Shown: positions 9,423 to 24,425, counted from the first letter of the stretch. The stretch is 64,000 nucleotides of DNA from Petunia secreta (GCA_029990175.1 JARKIP010000005.1:51573001-51637000), one strand, 5' to 3'. The notes: generated by a model from the letters alone, not told the origin. A program made the numbers and translations.

Positions 9423-10788
9423 ACACGGTGTTATTTTAGTTGTTGGAATAGCTAGTTTTATTTTTCGATTGACTTCACTTTTGTCTTCTTGAACTAACTC
9501 TTTGGAATTTTTGTGTTTCAGGTGTTTGCGTAAGATAAGATCTTAGTCTGCAGAGTTGAAACCGTTTGAACCAGAGATTGAGAGGACATTCCACACTTTA
9601 AAAAGGGCGAATACTGTTGGCAATACACTTGGAAAATCAGAAACCAAAGAAATTGAGATGGCTGAAGATTTGGCACTTAATGCTTTTGCTCAGCCTGTGG
9701 CTGGAAACTTGGCTTCTGTTATTCGGCTTCCGGAATTTGAAGCTGAGAGTTTTTACATCACCCAAACTATGGCCAGTCTGCTGTCCAACGCTGGACTTTT
9801 TGCGGGTAAATCCACTGACGATCCTCAAAATCATTTGAAAAAGTTCATACGGGTGTGTGAAACTCAGAAGCATGCTCGAGTTCCGGCTGAGGTCGTGCGA
9901 CTGATGCTATTTCCGTTCTCTTTGACGGATGATGCTAGTGACTGGTTTGACTCTTTACCAGTCAATTCTATCACTTCGTGGGATGAGCAGGTGATCAAGT
10001 TCATGAAGAAATTTTTCCCACCAAACAAAACTGCGAAGATGGTTGATAAGATACTCATGTTCAGGCAGAACCCGCTCGAGACTTTGCCATAGGCTTGGAA
10101 GAGGTTCAAAAGTTGCTTGCGAAAGTGTCCCCATCATGAAATTCCTGATCAGATGTTAGGACAAAGAATTTACATAGGCATGAATGATCAAATCAAGGGC
10201 AATTTAGATGCAGCTGCTGGAGGAGCATTCTTGAGTAAAACATTTACTGAAGCAAAAGCTCTACTCGATACCATGGCTCAAAATTCAGGTTGGTTGAGTA
10301 GAGATGCATCTGCTGGTTCAGGCCCAAAGGTTTTGGCTGCTGGAATTGATCATGTGGTTGAAGAGCAAATGTCAAGGCTGCAGACTACGCTGGATGTGGC
10401 TTTGAAACAATTTAATGAAAACATGTTGAAACCCGTTAACCAAGTGGACACACCCGATCCTGGTAATTTTGCTGACTCTGATTTATTAGGTTATACTGAA
10501 GATTCCAATTTTCTGAACAATGGCCAGAGGCAGAAATACAATCAACAAGCTTCAGTTAGGCAGGCACAGCAACCAGCTCCATATAACACTACCAGACAGC
10601 AGGGACAACAAGTTCCTTACCAGAGACAAGCAGCTTATAATAACCAGCAGCAAGTTGTATTATCTACACAGCAAGCTAAGGATATAGCTAACATTAAGAG
10701 TATGGTGCAGTCTGTGGTGGGAGTACACAAGAAGTTGCAAGATCAAGTTACAGCCCATGACACTGCCATTAAGGGGGATAGAGACGCA

Positions 10789-10796
10789 GTTGGGAC
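10789..10796. repeat. 8-bp target-site duplication of the hAT element (partner 11646-11653)
   Basis: GTTGGGAC flanks the element on both sides without mismatch. Eight bases is the diagnostic hAT length. Confidence 0.92.
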
Positions 10797-11645
10797 CAAT
10801 ATTTTAAAAGGCGGGGGTGCAAGGCGAGATATTTTACTTACAATAGGGTGAGGCGTAAGCCCCGTGAGATGGGGCGAAAGTCCCATGGATCTTATTTTTA
10901 ATTAATTTTAAATTAATAAAATAGCATGATGAGCCAAAAAATATTAAATGTACAAAAAAATTTAAGAAAATTAAAAATAAGAAAAAGGATTATAGAAACA
11001 AAAATTCTAACCTTTTTAACAAATGTAAGAAATTGAATAATGTTACAATTTTTATGAGATACAAATAATCCATAAGACCTTAACTTTCAAACAATTATAA
11101 ATAAAAATGTGTTACTATAAAAAGTGAATAAACAATAAAATTTATTAGTATTATAATTTAAAATATTAATTCTTCATTGATAAATATAAATTTGCTTCTA
11201 AGTTGTAAAATAATTAAAGTCTAACAATTTTGAGTGACAGAGATAAAACATGAAGACCAATAACAAGTGATGATATAAACATCGACTATGCATTTTCAGA
11301 TTAAGTATACAAAGGATATTCACCCTCATGATATTCTCAATTATAATACACGTAATATTATGTATCGTTAATTGAGCTACATTCAAATTTTGAATTTCTA
11401 TAGATGAATATAACTTTATTTTTAAAGAAATTGTGGATAAACAATCTTAATAAGGGAATTGGACAGATCATTTGCATAGGTTCTATAAGGCGAGTCCCGA
11501 GCGTTGAGCGTTGGGCGTGCTCTGGGCACACCGTCGGGCGCTTGAGGCGTAAGCCTCACATATCTAAGCCCCACCCGAGAGTCTCATGGCGTTTTGCAAG
11601 TGCCCCGCCCTGGGGCGAGTCCCAAAACTGCATTTTAAAACAGAG
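10797..11645. mobile_element. Non-autonomous hAT transposon (849 bp)
   Basis: The left end is CAATATTTTAAAAGGCGGGG. The right end, read in reverse, is CTCTGTTTTAAAATGC. Both are variants of a CAGTGTTTTAAAA hAT terminus known from many plant repeats. The outer 100-150 bases on each side are GC-rich and repeat GGCG(T)AAG(C/T)C(C/T)C motifs; the middle 500 bases are very AT-rich. There is no transposase-like ORF, so it depended on an enzyme made elsewhere. It inserted into the Athila gag. Confidence 0.85.
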
Positions 11646-12126
11646 GTTGGGACAACTAGCCACTGCTCTGAACAATAGACCTCAGGGTACCTTGCCAGGA
11701 GACACAATGGTAGATCTAAAGTATGCAAATCCTAACTAAGTGATGGCAGTTAGCTTGAGGAGTGGTAGATATTTAGACAAAGAGCAAGAATTGGCTAAGG
11801 AAGAGGCGCCCTGTGTGCCAAAAGCTAATCCTGTGGATGTTCCAGCTAAAGTTGGTGACAAAGATGAAGCTGAAAAAAAGATTACACCTGATTCTGTGAC
11901 TAAACCAACTGAAAAGGTAAATGAAGAGGTAAGTGTAAAGCGTAAGACACCACCTCCCCCTTATTCCCAAAGGCTCGTAAAGCAGCAAAAAAAGAGCCAG
12001 TACAAGAAATTCATTGATATGCTTAAACAATTACATGTTAACATTCCTTTACTTGAAGCAATTAGAGATGTACCTGGTTATACTAAAATGATGAAAGATC
12101 TTTTATCTAGAAAGTTTGATTTTTAG

Positions 12127-12978
12127 GATCTGGCTACGGTCACTCTGACTCACACTTGCAGTGCTGTGGTGACTAAGCCTGTGGCGCAAAAGCTGGCAGA
12201 CCCAGGTAGTTTTACTATACCTTGCACGATTGGTAAGCACACTTTTGCTAGAGCCTTACTTGATTTAGGAGCTAGTATAAATTTGATGCCTCTATCTATC
12301 TATAAAAAGCTTGGTATTGGCAAAGCTAGACCCACCTCTATGAGTCTTCAGTTAGCTGATAGGAGTGTTAAGAGATCTGCAGGGATTTTAGATGATGTTC
12401 TAGTGCAAGTGGATAAATTTGTGTTCCCTGCAGACTTTGTAATTCTTGATTGTGCAGTTGATGAGGATATCCCTATTATTTTAGGGAGGCCTTTCCTTGC
12501 TACAAGGAAGGCTATTATAGATTGTGAGGTTGGTGAGATGAAGATGAGGTTAAATGACGAGGAGGTGACCTTTAGTGTTCAAAAATCTATGAGGAGACCT
12601 AGTGAGTTTGCTAATTGTTCCATGGCCAATGTCTTAGAGGTAGGAGATTTTGAGGATGATAAATCTTACTGTCCTAATGACCCACTAGAAGGTTGTATTA
12701 TGAATATGGACATCTTTGATGGCAAGGAATGGGATGAGACTATATTGACCTTAGAAGGGCGCAGGTTTTGGCATGGAGAACCACGATTTGAGCCACTTGA
12801 TTTGGCTAATAGGATAGCGCCACCCGCAAAACCATCTATAGAGGAGCCCCCTCAGTTGGAGCTCAAACCATTGCCCGAGCACTTGAAATATATTTTCCTG
12901 GGACCTAACTCTACTTTGCCTGTCATTATCTCATCTAGTTTGTCAGATGTGCAGATAGAAAGGTTAATGCAGGTTTAG
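12127..12978 (+). pseudogene. Athila aspartic protease
   Basis: Same frame as the gag piece, after TAG 12124. The active-site loop reads ARALLDLGASINLMPLSIY; D-L-G is the normal Athila form of the D-T/S-G motif. Then come SLQLADRSVKRSAGILDDV, VFPADFVILDC, and the flap/strand IPIILGRPFLATRKAIIDC. The piece is 270 codons with an acidic linker (WDETILTLEGRRFWHGEP) leading to reverse transcriptase, ending at TAG 12976. Apart from the two flanking stops the protease itself reads clean. Confidence 0.9.
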
Positions 12979-13840
12979 AAGGAGTGCAAGCAGGCGATTG
13001 GATGGACTATTGCTGATATCAAGGGAATAAGCCCAGCTTTTTGCATGCACAAGATTCTGTTGGACGAGGGTGCTAAACCTTCAATAGAGCATCAAAGAAT
13101 GCTAATCCCAAACATGAAAGAGGTAGTCAAGAAAGAAATAATAAAGTGGCTGGATGCAGCTATTATCTTTGCAATTTCTGATAGTCAATGGGTAAGTCCA
13201 GTCCAGTGTGTGCCAAAGAAAGGTGGGATGACTGTGGTTAAAAATGAAAACAATGATCTAATCCCCACTAGAACTGTAGCTGGCTGGCGAATTTGTATGG
13301 ACTATTGGAAGTTGAATAAAGCTACTAGGAAAGATCACTTCCCCCTTCTCTTTATTGATCAGATGCTTGGCAGATTGGCAGGGAGGTCCCATTTTTGCTT
13401 TTTAGATGGTTACACGGGGTATAACCATATTCACATTACCTTTGAGGACCAAGAGAAAACTACCTTCACATGTCCCTATGGCACCTGTGCTTTTCGAGGA
13501 TGCCTTTTGGTTTATGTAATGCGTCTGCTACCTTCCAAAGGTGTATGATGGCTATATTTACGGACATGGTAGAGGATATTATGGAAGTATTTATGGATGA
13601 CTTCTCTGTGGCAGGTAACTCTTTTGATGAATGTCTGACTAATCTTGAGAGAGTGTTGAAATGTGTATTGAAACTAATCTTGTGCTTAACTGGGAGAAGT
13701 GCCATTTTATGGTACAAGAGGGGATAGTCTTAAGGCACCAAGTGTCAAGTAGAGGGATTGAGGTTGATAAAGCCAAAGTAGAGGTAATTAAGGAGTTGCC
13801 TGAACCCACCTCGGTGAGGGCGATTTGAAGCTTTTTAGGC
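12979..13840 (+). pseudogene. Athila reverse transcriptase
   Basis: Continues in the protease frame: KECKQAIGWTIADIKGISP, VVKKEIIKWLDAA, SQWVSPVQCVPKKGGMTVV, PTRTVAGWRICMDYWKLNKA, RLAGRSHFCFLDGYTGYNH. A frameshift near 13490 moves to RMPFGLCNASATFQRCMMAI and the catalytic EVFMDDFSVAG. Another shift near 13660-13720 precedes VSSRGIEVDKAKVEVIKELP and SFLGHAGFYRRFIKDFSK, with a TGA at about 13827. The DD pair is intact. Several lesions mean it cannot be made as one protein. Confidence 0.9.
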
Positions 13841-13841
13841 C

Positions 13842-14459
13842 ATGCTGGCTTCTATAGGAGGTTCATTAAGGACTTCTCTAAAATTTCTCATCCCTTGTGT
13901 AAATTGCATGAAAAGGATCACCCCTTTCGTTTTTTCTAATGAGTGCAGGTTAGCTTTTAAGGAGCTAAAGAAGAGGTTGTTGTCAGCACCAATCATTGTA
14001 GCACCTAATTGGGAGGGCCCCTTTGAGTTGATGTGTGACGCAAGTGACTATGTTGTGGATGCCGTGCTTGGGCAAAGAAAAGATAAAATAATACACCCAG
14101 TCTACTATGCCAGTCGCACCCTGAATGGAGCACAATTGAATTACACCACTACCGAGAAGGAGATGCTAGTTGTAGTATTTGCCTTTGACAAGTTCCGTTC
14201 TTACCTACTTGGTTCGAAGGTAGTGGTGTATACAGACCATGGTGCAATCCGGTACTTGGTGGAGAAAAAGGACTCCAAGCCCCATTTGATACGGTGGGTA
14301 TTGCTATTACAAGAGTTTGATTTGGAGATCCGTGATCGTAAATGTACTGAGAATCAGGTTGCAGACCATTTGTCTAGACTTGAAGGAGCTGAGAAGCGAG
14401 TTGAAGAAGGTGAGATTTGGGAAAACTTTCCAGATGAACAACTGTTGCCACTGCATTAG
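13842..14459 (+). pseudogene. Athila RNase H
   Basis: After a short frame-shifted start, the frame reads NECRLAFKELKKRLLSAPI, then PFELMCDASDYVVDAVLGQR with the first catalytic Asp. It continues YYASRTLNGAQLNYTTTEKE with the Glu, LLGSKVVVYTDHGAIRYLVE with the next Asp, and LLQEFDLEIRDRKCTENQVA, DHLSRLEG. The tether ends at TAG 14457. All acidic residues expected for the Ty3 RNase H are visible. Integrase follows in another frame about 90 bases on. Confidence 0.88.
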
Positions 14460-14548
14460 AAGAAATTCCATGGTAAGCTGATATTTCAAATTATCTGGTA
14501 AGTGAAATAATTCCTCATGATTTTTACTCGGCGAAAAAGAAAAGGTTC

Positions 14549-15754
14549 TTGTATGAATGTAGATCTTATTTTAGGGATGAACCTTATTTGTTTAAGATAT
14601 GTGTTAATAACATGATCCGAAGATGTGTCCCCGAGATAGAGAAATCTTCTATTTTTCAGGCATGTCATTCTTCACCTTATGGAGGACATTTTGAAGGGAC
14701 CCGGACATCTGCTAAGGTATTGGAAGCGGGCTTCTTTTGGACTAATTTCTTCAAGGATGCTAATATTTGCGTCCGGGCTTGTGATGAGTGCCAGAGGACC
14801 GACAATATCTCTCGTCGTCATGAGATGCCTATGAAACCAATCTTGGAGGTTGAGGTATTTGACGTGTGGGGGATAGATTTCATGGGTCCATTTGTTAGCT
14901 CCTATGGGAACAAGTACATACTTGTAGCAGTTGATTACGTCTCCAAGTGGGTCGAGGCTGTTGCTCTCCCCACTAATGATGCCAAGGGAGTTACTCAGTT
15001 CCTTAAAAGGAATATCTTCTTTAGATTTGGTACTCCTCGGGCTATCATTAGTGATGGGGGAAGTCATTTTTGCAACCAAGTGTTCAAGAGGTTACTGGAA
15101 AAGTATGGAGTTCATCATAAAGTTGCCACACCTTACCACCCGCAGACCAGTGGGCAGGTTGAGGTCTCGAATAGAAAGATTAAAAATGTGCTTCAAAAGA
15201 CTGTAAATGCGACCAGGACTGATTGGGCAAGGAAGCTGGATGACGCTTTATGGGCGTATAGAACTGCTTACAAGATTTCTATAGGCATGACTCCCTACAA
15301 GATGTTGTTTGGGAAGGCATGTCACTTGCCAGTGGAGTTAGAGCATAGAGCTCTGTGGGCTCTTTGGAGAGTAAGTTTGGATTATGACTCTGCAGCATCT
15401 GGCAGGATCAATGCGTTGCATGAAATTGAGGAGAGACGCTTTCAAGCCTATGAGAGTGCGAGATTATACAAAGAGAAGATGAAAAACTTGCATGATAAAA
15501 AGATAATTGATAGGAGCTTTGAACCGGGCGAACAAGTATTGCTTTATAATTCTAGACTTCGTTTGTTCCCTGGTAAGCTCAAGTCGAGGTGGTCTGGACC
15601 GTTTAAAGTTGTACAAGTAGCACCTCATGGAGCTGTGGAAGTGGACACTGAGGATGGTTCAAGACGATTTAAGGGGAATGGGCAAAGGTTGAAAAGCTAT
15701 TATGGAATGGAAGAAGAGGTCAAGGTGATCTCTGTCTTGTATTTTCACGAGTGA
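14549..15754 (+). pseudogene. Athila integrase, open over 401 codons
   Basis: The zinc finger reads HSSPYGGHFEGTRTSAKVL and ACDECQRTDN (HHCC). The core has GIDFMGPFVSSYGNKYI (Asp 1), AIISDGGSHFCNQVF (Asp 2), then PYHPQTSGQVEVSNRKIK (Glu), i.e. D,D-35-E intact. The Athila C-terminal GPY/F-like part follows: YNSRLRLFPGKLKSRWSGPF, KVVQVAPHGAVEV. It is the best-preserved gene of the element, open for 1.2 kb, but it is separated from RNase H by a frame change and could only act as part of the broken polyprotein. It ends at TGA 15752. Confidence 0.92.
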
Positions 15755-15799
15755 TTGAAGCTTGCATAATATCGTGCCACGACTATAACTAAAGCGCTT

Positions 15800-15817
15800 C
15801 ATGGGAGGCAACCCATG
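15800..15817 (+). promoter_or_regulatory. Conserved hairpin just after Athila pol (CATGGGAGGCAACCCATG)
   Basis: CATGGG at 15800-15805 pairs with CCCATG at 15812-15817 around AGGCAA. A GGGAGGCAACCC core shortly after the integrase stop is common in plant Athila-type elements as I know them. Its role is not established; RNA structure or processing is possible. Confidence 0.6.
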
Positions 15818-16480
15818 TTTTATCGTTTTCTATAGTTAGTTAATCCATGTTTTTATCTAAAAAAATAATTAAAAAAAGGATTATTGTGAGTATTAATGTG
15901 TTCTTGTAGTGTGTTTATACAGGTGATGGAGGACCAATACATGAGATGAATGAGCAGTGGTTGAGAAAAAATTAGTGGAAGAAAAAGTTGCACCCAGAAA
16001 AATGACATTTTGGAGAAGTTACCAGGTGAAACACCCTCCCATGTGTTGCATGGAGGGCTGTTTCAGCTGTAAGTTAGGAAAAATATTGATGATGTTGATC
16101 AGTGTGCAATGTTAAAAGCATGCACGGGTGTTTCAATTTTTTTGGCAGCAAAAATTTCCTAAACAGTCATCCATGCTGCGCACAAACGGGTGTTTCGCCT
16201 GGAACTCAATTTTCAAACAAAAAAAGAGTGAAACACCAGCCGAGGCGTCGCGCCACAGGCTGTTTCGAATTAAGTTGAAAAAAAGCAAGTCTGTTCAGTG
16301 GCAAAAACGAAAGGCATCCATCAGTGTTTCAAATTTTAAGTAAGTATAACTTCTTTTGAATAAACACAACACACACTTCACAAAATAGAACACCAACATT
16401 CAGTAACGAACCACAGAGCTCTCGCCTCTCTTCTCTTCTCCTACTCATTCTTTGAGTCTCGGATCAGACCCTCAACATCC
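15818..16480 (+). other. Athila post-pol region with repeated GAAACA/TGTTTC hairpins
   Basis: No ORF is supported. Hairpin-like units recur: TGAAACA at 16027-16033 with TGTTTCA at 16059-16065, with an inner stem CCTCC-CATG against CATG-GAGG; a half unit GGGTGTTTCAA near 16125; another half unit near 16190; and TGAAACA at 16229-16235 with TGTTTCG at 16261-16267. The region ends at the solo LTR duplication CATCC (16476-16480). Confidence 0.7.
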
Positions 16481-19536
<3,056 letters not shown>

Positions 19537-20222
19537 CATCCCAGGTATGATTCTCGTCCCTCTTTCCTTCTCTATCTGTCTCTCCCTCGCACTCCAAGTT
19601 TACAGTGCGTTTTCCCCAACCCTTTTCCCCATAGGTTTAAACTATAAGTCCATATTTTTATCATTGAGTTCTTGTGAAATAATGCATCGTTTTACCTGGT
19701 ACCTGATTGTGGTGAGTGTGGTGATACACTACAATCATTGAAACATGAAAGCTCCCGGAGTTGGGAGACTAAGCTACAGCCAAATATATCATATACAAGT
19801 TGTTCCGAATAGAGCACGTAACGTGTTCGATGAAATTCCTAAATGAATGTTTGAGCTAATTTATCCAACTTTGAGTAGTCAAATCTATTGGGGAATGAAT
19901 AATAAACATAATTTGGCTACAATCATGGTCCGGGGGGAAGCGTTTATGGCACATAAGCTTGAGCGACACTCATTGCATGTCGCACGCGCACGAAGAGTGT
20001 CGTTTTGCATTCTAGCTACATGAATGGCTGCCACATTGTGAAATTTATGGGATGCCCTCTTTGCTTTGCTTAATTGACTATTTTTCCATGCTTTGGTGAT
20101 AGAGAATATCATAAGTGTGGGGTGTAGGAATCCCGTTTTGCACACTTTAGAAATTTTAATTGCATGAATTGTTTGAAACAAAGAGGTGCATGTGAGGGAA
20201 GTCTGAGTACCTCGTGATCGAC

Positions 20223-20393
20223 ATGTTGAGTACTAGTGATGACACTACTATAGAGTTAGCTCCTGGCACCACCACTGAGGAGGGTTCGTTGATCGAGGCT
20301 ATGGATGCAGTTGGCACTACATTGTTAGATCCCTCCCCTCCTCAAACCGTGGATTCAGACCGGTCTGCAGCAGCTCCAGACTCTACAGCTTGA
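20223..20393 (+). pseudogene. C-terminal end of a possible Athila second ORF
   Basis: From ATG 20223 the frame reads MLSTSDDTTIELAPGTTTEE, then IEAMDAVGTTLLDPSPPQT and a stop at 20391. The composition (acidic, Ser/Thr/Pro-rich) is protein-like, and the position between pol and 3' LTR is where Athila elements may carry an env-like ORF. I see no transmembrane segment or upstream exon, so this is a tentative remnant. Confidence 0.35.
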
Positions 20394-20751
20394 GGGAGTT
20401 TTCTTGATACCCACTCTTGTTATTATTTTTGTTTTTGTGCAATGGAGACCATGCAATGTTTTAAGTGTCGGGTGGGTATCATGAATTATAATTGTATCTT
20501 TACTGCTTTTATTGTTATATCCTTTTGGATTAGTGGCATAATCCTTGGGTTTTCTTCAAGCCACGGTTCTTTCCCGAGGATGCCTTTTGTTTTGAACTGG
20601 GTGTTTTTAATTTAAAAAAAAAGAAAATAGGAAATAGGAGTAGATAAGTGGTGAATGACTTGTGCTCCCTTTGTGGCTTATTTGATACTATCATATTTAG
20701 TCCCTTGCATGCAAGTTGAACTTTCCTAGAGACTTTTGGTGTGAGTTTTAA

Positions 20752-20809
20752 ATTGAATTGATAGATGATCTTGTTAGTGAATTGAATTGATAGATGATCT
20801 TGTTAGTGA
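20752..20809. repeat. 29-bp tandem duplication
   Basis: The unit starting 'attgaattgatagatgatc' occurs twice head-to-tail with no mismatch, inside the Athila 3' region. Confidence 0.9.
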
Positions 20810-22056
20810 CTCTTCGGCTCAGGTTTCTGACTTTACTTGTTGACTAAATATTATGACTTTGTCTTGCTTGCTCTTGTTAGGAGTTGGAATTGTTCCGTCT
20901 TGAGTAGTTCATGTGCCATGTATTGTGATGTATTAATATTGTTCTGGTGCTTGCATAATTGGTCTAGAACTTTCCCTGATTGTTTTCGAGACGAAATTCT
21001 AGGATGTGCTCGGCTTAGGAAATGATAGTAGGCCTTCTTTGGCCCGTCTGAAATTTTTTCTAGCCTTCCCTTGATGATATTACCCTAGTCAGGCCCTTTG
21101 AGCCTTTAGCCTATTTATTGATAGCCATATTACAAGCCTTGACATGTTTGATTCGAATTTTTTATCTTTTGAATACCTTATCTCCTTAAGCACTTATATG
21201 CACAATGAGCTGAAGAGCTAAAGTTGGAGAAAAAGGTTGGTTGGTTTGTGAAGTGGTGCCAAGTGTCATATAAAAGGAGTGCTTGTGAAAAAAAATGTTG
21301 TCTTGAAAAGAAAAAATGCAAAGTTGAAAAAAAAAAGAGCATTCTTGTTGAGTTGAAAAAAAAATATTCATTGGCGTAAATAAAAAAAAGGAATGATTTG
21401 GGTGTTGGTTGAAATTGAAAAGGGAAGAATTCTATGAAAGAAAAAAAGTGGCGATTGAGGTTTAACTATGTTTTGTAAGTGCTTAGGGAGGTGAAGTAAC
21501 TGTTATCCATATAATTATCCTACCCGTCCCCTAGCCAACATTACAACCTTGATAAAGTCCTATTTGATTCTAGGCCGAGTGTACCTACATTAGTGGAGAA
21601 TTACAAGATGGGCAAGCCTATGGTACCGTTGTGTAGCACTTGAAGTTCTTTGTGAGTGTGAGCGAATTCTTTCTATCTTAGAGTCTTTTAAAAATAAATT
21701 GATCTATTTGAGTGTGATTGGGACTATTCTTTGATTGGTGAGGGCACATGAATTATGAGAGATATGAGCTTTTATTAGGCTTCCTAATCTTGAGCGAGTG
21801 AGCAGGTCTTGAATAAGTTGGTGGGTGAAGTCGATTCTTGAGGTTTGGATGTCACTACATGATTGTTTTGATAATTCTATGTTTTCAAATGGATAATTTG
21901 TAAATATGGGAAGTTGTGTGCTTGTATGTTTGGTGATTAATTGTTGGTATCAACCAAAGTCATAGGTATGCGCTTCCTTATATTTCTTGGTCCGGTAGAA
22001 TGAGCTTGATTGAGTAAGTTATGTTGGGCTTGTTTGTTCGAGGACGAACAAGGTCT

Positions 22057-22069
22057 AAGTATGGGGTGT
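22057..22069 (+). other. Athila polypurine tract
   Basis: AAGTATGGGGTGT lies directly before the 3' LTR TGATG. It is a weakened purine tract at the expected place for plus-strand priming. Confidence 0.75.
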
Positions 22070-23315
22070 TGATGCTATGCATAAATCGTATATTTTGGCA
22101 TTGATTTCTTACCACTCTTGACTTTATTTTGCGTGAATTAGGTGTCCAACAATGATCAAAGTAAGATATATTGATAATTTGATGTGTTTGAATGTTGTAG
22201 GAATGGAATGAAGTAGATTAGAGCTCATTTGGGACAGAAATAAGGAAGGAGCAGCTGAAACACCTGTCCATGCGTCGCATGGCTCGGTGTTTCACTTGGA
22301 AAAGCTAGAATTGAAGAATACAAAGGAGCAGCAGTTGAAACAGCGGATGTCGCGGGGCATGAGCGAGTGTTTCAACTGGAACTTTGTCCTAGACGACTTG
22401 GGAGAGGCCAAAAACATGTCTCACTTATTCTATTCCATATATAAGCTCTTGTAATCATATTTTTGGGGGAACTAACCTACTTTGAAGGCAAGAATCATAC
22501 AAGGAGGCTAGAGCTTTGGAGATTGAAGAAACAAGAGTTTTTCCTAAAATTCGTTCTTCCTCTTTGTAATTTATTCATTCATAAATCATATTGATATAAT
22601 GGTCAAGAACATGAGTGGCTAAGTTACCCATTCTAGGGTTAATTGAACCACTCCTTTACATATGTGTTACAGATATTCGTTTTAATGAATGAAAACTTGA
22701 TAATTCTTCCTATCTAAGTGTTTACGTTTTATTTGCTATTAATTGGAAGGGCCCCCAATTGATTGTCTCCTTTATTCTTGTGTGTCTAGGGATAGATTCA
22801 TAAGTTAGGGTTAAACATTTAGCAATATTTCAACCTAAAACCAAGACATTACTTAGGTTGTCAATAAGGTGATTTGTCACCATTGATCCTAATTGTGAAC
22901 AATACTTGTAGTCCTATCTATCTTCATTAGTTAATTGGAAAATAAGTTAGTAAAAGTTACAGTTATTACACGGAAGTGAATAGTTGTGAATTTGGAGCAA
23001 GTGTTCAATAGGAAGAACGAAGTTGAATTCGTTAAATCATTATTCTAATACGTAGGTGGGAGTTGGGTAGATCAATCCTAGGCTTTACATCCTTGAATCA
23101 AATTATTTCTCTATCGTTTATTTTATTGTTAACTTTTATTACTTAGTTGTCACTACAATCAAACACCCTTAGAAGTTAGTTGATAGGTAAATTAGTTAGA
23201 ATAACAATTAGATTTCGAGTGTTCTCTGTGGGATTCAACCTCAGGACTTCAAGTACCGAGCTATATTTGCTGCGATCGCTTAGTCCCTTTTATAGGGCGT
23301 AGTTGGGCGTGATCA
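22070..23315 (+). repeat. Athila 3' LTR (1246 bp)
   Basis: Begins TGATGCTATGC and ends GGGCGTGATCA, followed by the duplication ATGAA. It keeps the roughly 80-base segment missing from the 5' LTR. Confidence 0.95.
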
Positions 23316-23320
23316 ATGAA

Positions 23321-24420
23321 AACAATTGAATTGGAAAAATGAAGAAAGGTTTACCAACCTGATAGTGAAGCTTCAAGATGAGCCGTGAGGAGCATGACTT
23401 CATCCCCCACACTGGCCTCTCCTTCAACTTCAGAAACTTCATCAACGAGCTGTCTACGCTTGCGCGTAGAAGGGCGGGACTGGAGTAACAGCAGCAAGGG
23501 CAGGAGTAATAGTATCAGGCTCATGCACTCGGGGAACTCCCTCATTATCAGAGATAACTGAAGGTTCGTCAACAACCACAACATTATCAAATTTGGTAGG
23601 TCTCTTCTTCTTTGAAGAAAGGGAATTACTGGCCCTCTCTAAGACCCTACCAGCAAAGGCTTGCACATCAGGAAATGGGGAAATATACGAAATGACAATT
23701 GGGTTCTCTCTCAGCTTGAGCATTTAACAACGAGAGACTCCCAAAAAGGAATAAGATATCAAAAGCGGCTAAAGTGTAAAGACTGGCAGATCTTTTGCCC
23801 ACCAATTATTCATGCTGGCTAGGGTCGCGAAAGTCATCATTTTTGCAGGGTTCCTGGCAAAGATCGCAGTAAGCCACATGGCCAATGCGTCATGAGTGAG
23901 CGGAAGAGCAATCACGGAATTCAGTAAAAAGGATGAAAATCAGCGCACAAAGAGGTAATCAAAAGCATACGTGGTTAAAATACGGGAACTTACACTTCCG
24001 ATTGAAGACCTCCGGGAAAGGATAGGATGAGACTATGCTGGGGGTACGCACTGCTACATACCGATAAAACTAGCCACGGTCTTTAGAGTCTTCAATGTTG
24101 GAGACGATGCATTTCCTCCCTCGTCTCTTATAGGTCAACATGCCTGCCTTATGGAGGCGGGGAGAGTGGCATGGTTAGCCATGTGATCTAAAACAACCAC
24201 TAAGCGCCAGACAGAAGGTCCAACTTGACCCAAGCAGATGTTGTAGCGCCGACATATTTCCTCGATCATCAAGTGCACACGCTTGTTGAGGTGCAGAGTA
24301 AAAGGATAAGTATGTACCATCGAATAACCAGCACGATGGAAAAAGATCCTTTCTTCAGTACTCGAAACAATAATGTCGATAATGGATGATTGCCACTTGC
24401 ACTCGATCCTGATATGGGTA
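23321..24420 (-). pseudogene. Antisense accessory ORF of Tat-C, N-terminal/middle part
   Basis: Minus-strand pieces: VHTYPFTLHLNKRVHLMIEE, ICRRYNICLGQVGPSVWRLV (24320 to 24135), VRTPSIVSSYPFPEVFNRK near 24060-23995, and ISYISPFPDVQAFAGRVLER, ASNSLSSKKKRPTKFD, VSEVEGEASVGDEVMLL (23723 to 23351). The first resembles the N-terminal domain of Solanaceae retroelement accessory proteins often labelled 'putative plant transposon protein'; the later part is an acidic linker. It runs into the Athila duplication at 23320 and continues as the coiled coil at 8221-7492. Stops and frameshifts are frequent. Confidence 0.6.
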
Positions 24421-24425
24421 ACGTC
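24421..24425. repeat. Target-site duplication ACGTC of the Tnt1-like element (partner 27127-27131)
   Basis: ACGTC directly precedes the 5' LTR and directly follows the 3' LTR. The match is perfect. Confidence 0.95.

Larger units (their letters stand above)
9556..12126 (+). pseudogene. Athila gag, interrupted by a hAT element
   Basis: From about 9550 the frame reads KPFEPEIERTFHTLKRA without an ATG. The first in-frame ATG is 9658, preceded by a TAG at 9544, so the original start is probably mutated. The gag core follows: FEAESFYITQTMASLLSNAG, DDPQNHLKKFIRVCET, LFPFSLTDDASDWF. There is a TAG at 10090, then KCPHHEIPDQMLGQRIYIG, AFLSKTFTEAKALLDTMAQN and a Gln-rich linker. A 1-base shift lies in the G run at about 10773. 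The hAT sits in a conserved LGQLA motif, and the frame resumes after it with LATALNNRPQGTLPGDT, AVSLRSGR and a Pro-rich stretch. TAG at 12124 separates it from protease. Confidence 0.88.
19542..22056 (+). other. Athila env-position region and 3' untranslated region
   Basis: Continues the Athila after the solo LTR. Only the short ORF end at 20223-20393 has coding character. The rest is T-rich, with poly-A-rich stretches around 21290-21440 and a 'cccgtcccctagcc' block near 21530, which resembles Athila 3' regions I know. A 29-bp direct duplication lies at 20752-20809. Confidence 0.6.

Noticed and set aside
13045..14459. Possible endogenous pararetrovirus or other virus
   Set aside because: All reverse transcriptases here sit in LTR elements with FMDD (Athila), YIDD (Tat) or YVDD (copia) contexts; no movement protein or coat protein motif was seen.
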